Shown: positions 14,603 through 20,800 of the stretch, in pieces
How positions within the stretch are numbered: position 1 is the first letter of the stretch
How the letters are laid out: each line of letters opens with the position of its first letter
Origin: Spirochaetaceae bacterium
Lineage (GTDB): Bacteria > Spirochaetota > Spirochaetia > DSM-27196 > PXBQ01
Direction: 5' to 3'
Assembly: GCA_003566875.1 (NCBI GenBank)
Contig: PXBQ01000393.1
Coordinates: forward strand, 1 to 22,931
DNA length: 22,931 nt
Position numbers and translations under genes: made by a program
The notes under the pieces: generated by a model
Told to the model about the DNA's origin: nothing
What the model saw: only the letters and a program-made list of their open reading frames with translations
Database searches by the model: none

Positions 14603-15204
14603 AAGTGATAACGAAGCGCCAACAAGAGGTTCTCGCGTTTATCAAGCGATTCATCGGCGAACACAAATTTCCCCCCACGATGCGTGAGATATCGGAGAAC
14701 TTCGGCATTTCCGTGAAAGGCGCTTACGATCACGTCAAAGCCATCGAGAAAAAGGGCTATATTCACTGCAACAACAATCGGTCGCGAACGATCGAAGTGA
14801 TAGAGAGGAACGGAACGCCCGACTCGACCGTCGTGGAGATCCCGATCCTCGGGAACGTCGCGGCCGGTAAGCCGCTGTTTGCGGAGGAGAATCTCGACGG
14901 AACAATCAGGCTTCCGTCGGACACCGTCAAAAGCGGCCGGTACTTCGCGCTGTTTGTTCGGGGGGACAGCATGATCGACGCGGGCATCATCGACGGAGAT
15001 CTCGCGGTCATCCGCGAGCAGCCCGTTGCGGAGAACGGCGAGATCGTTGTCGCGATGGTCGACGAAGCGGTAACGTTGAAGCGTTTCTTCAAGGAGCGGA
15101 ACCGCGTAAAACTTCAGGCCGAGAATCGCGCGTATCCACCGATTTTCACGCAGAATGTCCGAGTAATCGGGAAACTGTCGCACATCATGCGGAGCTATGA
15201 GTAA
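14599..15204 (+). CDS. lexA: SOS-response transcriptional repressor LexA
   Basis: A 201-residue LexA. The N-terminal winged helix-turn-helix starts KRQQEVLAFIKRFIGEHKFPPTMREISENFGIS. The self-cleavage site is A89-G90 in NVAAGKP, with catalytic S124 (RGDSMIDAGI) and K161 (AVTLKRF) of the S24 peptidase fold. Length is normal and all residues for RecA-stimulated autocleavage are present. The start ATG 14599 overlaps the ntrX stop by four bases and the end overlaps holA by eight, so it appears translationally coupled on both sides. I see no separate promoter or obvious inverted-repeat operator directly upstream, because that stretch is ntrX coding sequence. Confidence 0.97.
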   Translation: MKVITKRQQEVLAFIKRFIGEHKFPPTMREISENFGISVKGAYDHVKAIEKKGYIHCNNNRSRTIEVIERNGTPDSTVVEIPILGNVAAGKPLFAEENLDGTIRLPSDTVKSGRYFALFVRGDSMIDAGIIDGDLAVIREQPVAENGEIVVAMVDEAVTLKRFFKERNRVKLQAENRAYPPIFTQNVRVIGKLSHIMRSYE

Positions 15205-16201
15205 GCGCCGTAACGTCTTTCTTCTTTCCGGCCCGGAAAACGGCGACAAAAAAGAGTTCATCCGGTCACTCGTCGCGGGGGCCGAAAAATCCGGTGGAGC
15301 GCCGCCCGATCGGCACCGGTTCTACGCGTTTGAGACGCCTGCGCGCGAAGTCGTCGCGCTGCTCCGGAACGGTACTCTGTTTGCACCACACGTCCTGATC
15401 GAACTCCACGCGGCCGAAGAGATCAAGAAGAAGGACGAACTCGACGCGCTCGTCGCGTATATCGAGAGTCCCTCGGATGCCGCGACATTGGTGCTCGTGA
15501 CCGATGAAACAGAGAGTCGCGTCTCGAAGAAGATCGTCACGGCCGTACCGCCGGATAACAAAAAGACATTCTGGGAGATGTTCGACAACCAGAAGGCCGC
15601 GTGGGTCACCGCGTACCTGAAGCGCCGCGGAGCGCGGATCGAGGCGGCTGCCGCGGAGTTTTTGCTCGAACTCGTCGAGAATTACACCGACGATCTGGCC
15701 GCGGAGTGCGACAAACTCGCGCTGTTTTTTGTCGACGGCGCGATGATCACCGTCGACGATATCGAGCGGTACATCTACCACACAAAAGAGGAGAACGTTT
15801 TCACGCTGTTTGACGACATCGTAGCGGGAGAGTTCTCCGACGCGCTTGAAAAGTTGCAGACCATTCTGCTCGGCGCGGGTGGGCATCCCGTGCAGATTCT
15901 CGCGGGGATCATCTGGCAAATCCGACGACTGTACGACCTCGTCGAGCTTGTGCACGCTAATACTCCGGTCAGGGACGCGATGACGAAACTGAACATCCGC
16001 GGCAAGAGAAACCAGGCGACGTACTCCGCCGCGCTCAAGCGTTACGACCGGACCGCCGTCCGCGGAATCCTGGCCGCGGCCGCCGAGTGCGACGCTTTCT
16101 TGCGGACAAATCGGCCCGCGCTGCACGCGGCCGCGCTCCACAACTTTGTGTATCGGACAATGATTCGGCACGGCGAGCCGGCCGCTACGCCTGCACCGTA
16201 G
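15197..16201 (+). CDS. holA: DNA polymerase III subunit delta
   Basis: A 334-residue protein with HolA architecture: an N-terminal AAA-like fold (VFLLSGPENGDKKEFIRSL, RFYAFETPAREVVALLRNGTLFAPHVLIELHAAEEIKKKDELDAL), the central YLKRRGARIEAAAAEFLLELVENYTDDLAAECDKLALF segment, and the C-terminal collar domain (FTLFDDIVAGEFSDALEKLQTIL, HPVQILAGIIWQIRRLYDLV). Delta is the wrench that opens the beta clamp in the replicative clamp loader. Sequence conservation of HolA is low, but the YTDDL-x-LxxE-x-DKLALF and FxLxDDI-x-AL patterns are diagnostic. Start ATG 15197 overlaps the lexA end by eight bases. A basic, alanine-rich C-terminus ends at TAG before the repeat region. Confidence 0.9.
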   Translation: MSKRRNVFLLSGPENGDKKEFIRSLVAGAEKSGGAPPDRHRFYAFETPAREVVALLRNGTLFAPHVLIELHAAEEIKKKDELDALVAYIESPSDAATLVLVTDETESRVSKKIVTAVPPDNKKTFWEMFDNQKAAWVTAYLKRRGARIEAAAAEFLLELVENYTDDLAAECDKLALFFVDGAMITVDDIERYIYHTKEENVFTLFDDIVAGEFSDALEKLQTILLGAGGHPVQILAGIIWQIRRLYDLVELVHANTPVRDAMTKLNIRGKRNQATYSAALKRYDRTAVRGILAAAAECDAFLRTNRPALHAAALHNFVYRTMIRHGEPAATPAP

Positions 16202-16279
16202 GCATACATCGGCCGTGCGGTCATCGGCCGTGCGGTCATCGGCCGTGCGGTCATCGAGACATCATCCGGGAGGAAGACG
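16202..16279 (+). other. Short holA-serA intergenic region holding a tandem repeat and serA ribosome-binding site
   Basis: This 78-base gap is the largest in the run from rpoN to serA. It holds three 15-bp repeats (16207-16251) and a good Shine-Dalgarno GGGAGGAAG ahead of ATG 16280. I see no recognisable -35/-10 pair and no T-rich terminator. Confidence 0.7.
16207..16256 (+). repeat. 15-bp tandem repeat, 3.3 copies
   Basis: The unit CATCGGCCGTGCGGT occurs three times without mismatch (16207-16221, 16222-16236, 16237-16251), followed by a partial CATCG. Each unit contains the palindrome CGGCCG, so neighbouring copies can pair as short GC stems in RNA, which might act on serA expression. The 15-bp period keeps a reading frame open on the other strand, which I treat as coincidence. 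Confidence 0.95.
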
Positions 16280-17464
16280 ATGAAAATTCTTGTGGCGGAC
16301 TCGCTTTCACGCTTAGCGACCGGTGCGCTTATGGCGCTCGGTGCCGACCTGAGCGTTCAACCGGACGCGACCGCCGAGTCGCTGCCCTCTCTTGTCGGCG
16401 ACAACGACGTCCTGATCGTCCGGTCGACAAAAGTCACGCAAGAGACGATCGACGCGGGCGGTTCGCTGTCGCTGATCGTTCGTGCTGGTGCGGGGACTAA
16501 CACGATCGACACCGCCGCAGCGAGCCGACGCGGAATCGCGGTCGCCAACTGTCCCGGCATGAACACCGATGCCGTCGCCGAACTCACGATCGGGATGATC
16601 GTCGCGGCCGATCGGCGGATCGTCGACGCGGCGATCGATCTCCGGTCCGGACGTTGGAAAAAGAAACAGTACTCGGCCGCCCGCGGGCTCAAAGGACGCA
16701 CGATCGGCATCGTGGGCCTCGGCGCGATCGGCTTGGCGGTGGCCCGCCGCGCTGCGGCTTTCGGTATGACCGTCGGGGCGTGGTCTCGAAGCCTTACGCC
16801 GGAAGCTGCCGAGCAGCACGGCATTGCGCGATTCGAGAGCCTCGCCGAGCTTGCCGCTTCCTCGGATGTCGTCTCGGTACACCTGGCGGCGACGGCCGAA
16901 ACACGACGGATTATCTCAGAAGATTTCTTCGCCGCGATGAAGAGCGGGGCCGTTTTTGTTAATACCTCGCGCGGCGACGTCGTCGATCCGGACGCTCTTC
17001 GCGCCGCGATCGAGACAAAGGCAATTAAGGCCGCGCTCGACGTGTTCGACGATGAACCGGCTGCGGGCGACGCGCCGTTCGCTGCCGTTGAGATCGCGGC
17101 CGTCGTGACCGGGACTCCGCACATCGGTGCGTCGACCGACCAGGCTTCAGACGCGATCGCGGCGGAAGTCGTGCGTATCGTGTCGTCGTATGCCGAAACC
17201 GGGCGCCCGATCAACGCGGTAAACGTCGTCGAGAAGACCGATGCGCCGTACACGCTCGTCGTGCGGCACTACAACCGGGTGGGCGTGCTCGCGGCGATAC
17301 TCGTGGAGATCCGGAACGCCGGCATCAACGTCGAAGAGATGGAGAATCGGATATTCAGCGGCGGAGTCGCCGCGTCGTGTCGACTCAAGCTGGACGAATC
17401 TGCGCCCGCCGAAACGATAGCGAAACTGCGACAAATCGAGAACGTCATTCAGGTCGTGGCGTAG
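16280..17464 (+). CDS. serA: D-3-phosphoglycerate dehydrogenase
   Basis: A 394-residue SerA of the short type (substrate domain, NAD domain, C-terminal ACT domain; no intervening ASB domain). It performs the first step of serine synthesis, 3-phosphoglycerate to 3-phosphohydroxypyruvate. Seen are the substrate loop VRAGAGTNTID (68-78), the Rossmann motif GIVGLGAIGLAVARR (143-157), catalytic R231 (NTSRGDVVD), E259 (DVFDDEP) and H281 (GTPHIGAST), and the ACT domain YTLVVRHYNRVGVLAAILVEIRNAGINVEEMENRIF (324-359). Preceded by GGGAGGAAG and by the 15-bp repeat. Its last 20 bases overlap the end of uvrC on the other strand. Confidence 0.95.
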   Translation: MKILVADSLSRLATGALMALGADLSVQPDATAESLPSLVGDNDVLIVRSTKVTQETIDAGGSLSLIVRAGAGTNTIDTAAASRRGIAVANCPGMNTDAVAELTIGMIVAADRRIVDAAIDLRSGRWKKKQYSAARGLKGRTIGIVGLGAIGLAVARRAAAFGMTVGAWSRSLTPEAAEQHGIARFESLAELAASSDVVSVHLAATAETRRIISEDFFAAMKSGAVFVNTSRGDVVDPDALRAAIETKAIKAALDVFDDEPAAGDAPFAAVEIAAVVTGTPHIGASTDQASDAIAAEVVRIVSSYAETGRPINAVNVVEKTDAPYTLVVRHYNRVGVLAAILVEIRNAGINVEEMENRIFSGGVAASCRLKLDESAPAETIAKLRQIENVIQVVA

Positions 17465-19298
17465 CGCCGTCGGGGTGCTCATCGTCCGGCTCATCGTTCG
17501 GCCGTTCTACGCGCTCTGCGCGATACTCGGCCATCGCGTCGTGAACGGCGTCGGCGATCGCGCGCGGGAGTCCGGCCTGGTACAGTGCGTCCGCGGGGGC
17601 CTCAGCGACCGCTTCGATCGAGCCGAACACTTCGAGCAACCTGCGGCTTCGTGTCGGCCCGATTCCCGGAACCGACTCGAGCCGTGAATCAGCGATCTCT
17701 TTCGACTGTAAACCCGCGCGAAACGTCGTCGCGAACCGGTGCGCCTCGTCGCGGATGTACTGGAGGACGCGGAGCGGCGGCGAGCCGTCGGGAAGCGTGA
17801 CCGGATCGGACCGGGGGAAGAAGATTTCCTCATTCTTTTTTGCGAGACCGATCACCGGGATGCTCTCGAGCTGTAAGGCCGCGAGTATATCGGCGGCCGA
17901 GTTTACCTGTCCGATTCCACCGTCGATCACGATCAAGTCCGGTTTCGGTAATCTCTCGTTCACGATGCGCGTGTACCGCCGGGCGACGACTTCGCGAATC
18001 GACGCGAAGTCGTCCGCGCGTCCCTCGACGGTGCGAACATGGTACCGCCGATACTCGTTTTTATCCGGTACCCCGTTCTGGAACGATACCATAGACGCGA
18101 CCGTGTGTTTTCCTCCGATATGCGCGATATCGAAGCCTTCGATTCGCAACGGCAACGCGCGAAGACCGAGAACCGATCTGAGTTCCTCGAGCGCCGGCAG
18201 ATTGCCTGACTCGCGCATTCGTTTTTCGTGGCTGCTCCGCGCGTTTTCGATCGCGAGGTTCAGGACCGCCCGGTCTCTCCGGTCGACCGGCACGACCGTC
18301 TGAACCGTCGCCTCCTGTTCGTGCTCAAAAAAACGAGCGATCATGCGGGAATCGAACGACTCAGGGACAAAGAGCCGCGTCGGGATCGTGCCTCGCTCGG
18401 CATAAAACTGGAGCAGGAACTGCTCGATCACCTCTTGCGGTTTGTCGTACATCGGGGCGTAGTACGTGTGTGTATCGATTAGTTTTCCGCCGCGCATCTG
18501 GAACACGACGATCGCGCAGATGTCCTCACCGGTCGCGAAGCCGAGGTAATCTCGGACGTCCGGGTCAAAATCGATGATGTTCTGTTCGGTTTCGAGCGTT
18601 TCAATCGCGCGGATCGAGTCTCGGTACGACGCGGCCTTCTCGAATTCGCGCCGCTTCGATGTCTCATGCATTTTCGTCTCGAGCTCGGCGATCAGTTCAC
18701 GCGTCTCTCCGTTCAGCAGACGACGGATCGAGTCGACTCTTTGGTTATACTCCTCCTGCGTTGTTTTTCCCGCGCAGACTGCGGCGCATCGGCCGATGTG
18801 GTAGTACAAACACGGGTGTTGTTTTTTTGTGACGGGTTTTCGACATTTGCGAAGCGGAAAGAGTCGCTCGGTGAGGTCGAGGTACCGGTCGATGCTCTCG
18901 ACGTGAGGGAACGGCCCAAAGTACTGCGAGCCGTCTTGTACGATTTTTCTCGTCCGGAAGACCCGTGGATACTGCTCGTTTGTGATCCGGATAACCGGGT
19001 ACGACTTTCCGTCTTTGAGGTTGATGTTGTACCGCGGTGCGTGCTTTTTGATGAGATTGTTCTCGAGAAGCAACGCTTCGTACTCGTTTTGGGTCACGAT
19101 GTACTCAATTCTGTCGATTTTTCGCACGAGGACCGTTGTTTTGATGTCCGTCTCGCGCGCAAAGTACGATTTGACGCGCGAACGGATGTTTTTGGCCTTT
19201 CCGACGTAGATAACAGTTCCGTCGGCGTCGTGCATCAGGTACACACCTGGAGAAGTTGGGAATCGCGATACGTCGATCTGTAGTGAACTCTTGCTCAT
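17445..19298 (-). CDS. uvrC: Excinuclease ABC subunit C
   Basis: A 617-residue UvrC, the nuclease making the 3' and 5' incisions in nucleotide excision repair. The N-terminal GIY-YIG domain has SPGVYLMHDADGTVIYVGKAKNIRSRVKSYF, then a Cys-rich zone (RKCRKPVTKKQHPCLYYHIGRCAAVC) and the UVR motif ELIAELETKMHETSKRREFEKAASYRD. The RNase H-like nuclease has GFDIAHIGGKHTVASMVSF, EYRRYHVR and LIVIDGGIGQVNSA. C-terminal helix-hairpin-helix motifs are at VPGIGPTRSRRLLEVFGSIEAV. The tail is acidic and poorly conserved. The start is ATG 19298; an in-frame ATG at 19346 adds 16 hydrophobic residues not typical of UvrC. No clear Shine-Dalgarno is seen. It overlaps serA by 20 bp tail to tail and is divergent from the LamG/FnIII gene. 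Confidence 0.97.
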   Translation of the reverse strand: MSKSSLQIDVSRFPTSPGVYLMHDADGTVIYVGKAKNIRSRVKSYFARETDIKTTVLVRKIDRIEYIVTQNEYEALLLENNLIKKHAPRYNINLKDGKSYPVIRITNEQYPRVFRTRKIVQDGSQYFGPFPHVESIDRYLDLTERLFPLRKCRKPVTKKQHPCLYYHIGRCAAVCAGKTTQEEYNQRVDSIRRLLNGETRELIAELETKMHETSKRREFEKAASYRDSIRAIETLETEQNIIDFDPDVRDYLGFATGEDICAIVVFQMRGGKLIDTHTYYAPMYDKPQEVIEQFLLQFYAERGTIPTRLFVPESFDSRMIARFFEHEQEATVQTVVPVDRRDRAVLNLAIENARSSHEKRMRESGNLPALEELRSVLGLRALPLRIEGFDIAHIGGKHTVASMVSFQNGVPDKNEYRRYHVRTVEGRADDFASIREVVARRYTRIVNERLPKPDLIVIDGGIGQVNSAADILAALQLESIPVIGLAKKNEEIFFPRSDPVTLPDGSPPLRVLQYIRDEAHRFATTFRAGLQSKEIADSRLESVPGIGPTRSRRLLEVFGSIEAVAEAPADALYQAGLPRAIADAVHDAMAEYRAERVERPNDEPDDEHPDGATPRPE

Positions 19299-19324
19299 AA
19301 CTGCCGACAATAATGTATAAAAGT

Positions 19325-20800
19325 ATGCGCGAAAAAGGAATACCAATCGTCGTAATACTATTTTCCCTTCTCGCTTCCGTGTCGGCCCAGGAATCCGTCA
19401 CTACACTCGGTGACGATCTGGAATGGGTCCGCCGATCGGAGAACGTTGTGTTTCGGGCCGGGGACCGAGGAGCACCCGACATCGTGATTCGTGACGCCGA
19501 GTACTCGCGAGACGCCGACACCGATCTTTTGTTGCACTTCAATTCGCTACCGTTTCGGTCGCAGACGCCGTACTACGACGTCTCCACGTCGGGCGTCGAG
19601 GTATCCACCGACAACGCGCGACTCGGAGCCGGGGCGGCCGCGTTTCGCGGCGTCGGCGACCAATCCGGCCGCGGCGTGTTCCTTGCGCCGCAGCCCGGGG
19701 CGCTTTTCGGTCCGGGTACCGTCTGGGATTCGTTTTCGATCGAGTTCTGGATTTACCCCGCGACGATGGCCGATGGCGAATCAGTCCTGAACTGGACCGG
19801 CGTGGACTCGGCCGGCGACAAACGGATTCAGCAACAAATCTCGGCCGAGATCCGGGACAGGCGCATTCGCTGGCGATTCACGAACGTGTTCGAAACCGGA
19901 ACCGCCGAGCGGTTCTCACTCTCGGTGACCGCCCTCTCGACGCTCGTGCCTCGAAGGTGGAGCCGGCACGCGCTGCGCTTCGACGCATCGATCGGGTTGC
20001 TCGAGTATCTCGTCGACGGGCGCCCCGAAGGGATCGCCTACGCGACGTCGAGCGGGCGCGAGGCCGGCACGGTGTATCGAGTTAGAATCGGTGAGTCGCC
20101 GGGGCCACATGTCACCATCGGGTCGGAGTTTGTCGGGTTTCTCGACGAGGTCCGGATCACTCGCCGATTCGCCGATGTCTCGGGTATCGAGCGTACCGTC
20201 GGCCCTCACGGATCGGTCATCTCGCGTCCGGTCGATCTCGGCGCGCGATCCGCGCGTTTTATAGGAATCGACTCGGTCGACGACCGTCCCGCCGCGACCG
20301 ATATTTTGTACTACTATCGGATCGGTGACACGATCGCGGACGACGACATCGTAGACGCCGAGTGGCAAGTGCTCAGATCGGGCGAAGCGCTCGACCCCGA
20401 GCCACGCGGACGGTTCGTGCAGGTTCGTGCCGAGCTTTTTGCCGACCATCGAGCGAGTCCGCGCCTCTCGAAGATATCCGTGCGGTATCGCGAACCCGCA
20501 CCGCCGGTTCCGCCGAGCCACGTCACGGCATCCGCCTCCGACGGCGCGGTCACGCTCCGGTGGCGTCCGGTTCTCGACGAGTCGGTGTCGGGCTACGTCG
20601 TGTATTACGGCGACCGCCCGGGCCGGTACGTGTTTGCGACGCCGATCGACGTCGGACGGGAGACCGAGTACACGATCGATAATCTCGAGAATGGAAGGTT
20701 GTACTTTTTCGCCGTAGCCGCGTATGATGAGCCCAGGCGTGCCGGCCGCATACCATTGTCACGAGAAATTTCGGCACGGCCCGTGAGGACGCCGCGATGA
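19325..20800 (+). CDS. Secreted protein with LamG-like and fibronectin type III domains, unknown function
   Basis: A protein of about 491 residues from ATG 19325; ATG 19313 would add four residues. The signal peptide MREKGIPIVVILFSLLASVSA predicts cleavage before QES. Domains in order: a concanavalin A/LamG-like fold (about 64-282) with DADTDLLLHFNS, WDSFSIEFWIYP, RWSRHALRFDASIGLLEYLVDG and the typical end FVGFLDEVRIT; a beta-sandwich segment (about 296-389) with GRFVQVRAELFADHRASPRLSKISVRY; and one FnIII domain (about 395-487) with PSHVTASASDGAVTLRWRP, SVSGYVVYYG and NGRLYFFAVAAYD. No transmembrane anchor or lipobox is seen. Such domains bind carbohydrate or protein at the periplasm or surface. 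Neither ATG has a clear Shine-Dalgarno; a TATAAA at 19316-19321 lies between them. The stop overlaps the TPR gene start (ATGA). Confidence 0.8.
   Translation: MREKGIPIVVILFSLLASVSAQESVTTLGDDLEWVRRSENVVFRAGDRGAPDIVIRDAEYSRDADTDLLLHFNSLPFRSQTPYYDVSTSGVEVSTDNARLGAGAAAFRGVGDQSGRGVFLAPQPGALFGPGTVWDSFSIEFWIYPATMADGESVLNWTGVDSAGDKRIQQQISAEIRDRRIRWRFTNVFETGTAERFSLSVTALSTLVPRRWSRHALRFDASIGLLEYLVDGRPEGIAYATSSGREAGTVYRVRIGESPGPHVTIGSEFVGFLDEVRITRRFADVSGIERTVGPHGSVISRPVDLGARSARFIGIDSVDDRPAATDILYYYRIGDTIADDDIVDAEWQVLRSGEALDPEPRGRFVQVRAELFADHRASPRLSKISVRYREPAPPVPPSHVTASASDGAVTLRWRPVLDESVSGYVVYYGDRPGRYVFATPIDVGRETEYTIDNLENGRLYFFAVAAYDEPRRAGRIPLSREISARPVRTPR

Noticed and set aside
15266..16171. 301-codon open frame antisense to holA
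   Set aside because: A codon-bias shadow; the sense frame matches HolA along its length and is coupled to lexA.
16207..16251. CRISPR-like array
   Set aside because: The 15-bp units are directly adjacent with no spacers, so this is a simple tandem repeat.
16357..17253. 298-codon open frame antisense to serA
   Set aside because: Ser/Ala/Thr-rich shadow of serA; no domain, no ribosome-binding site, and the sense gene is certain.
19299..19324. A defined promoter pair between uvrC and the LamG/FnIII gene
   Set aside because: AT-rich elements are present (AATAAT 19309-19314, TATAAA 19316-19321), but no -35 with normal spacing supports either direction, so I do not list promoters there.
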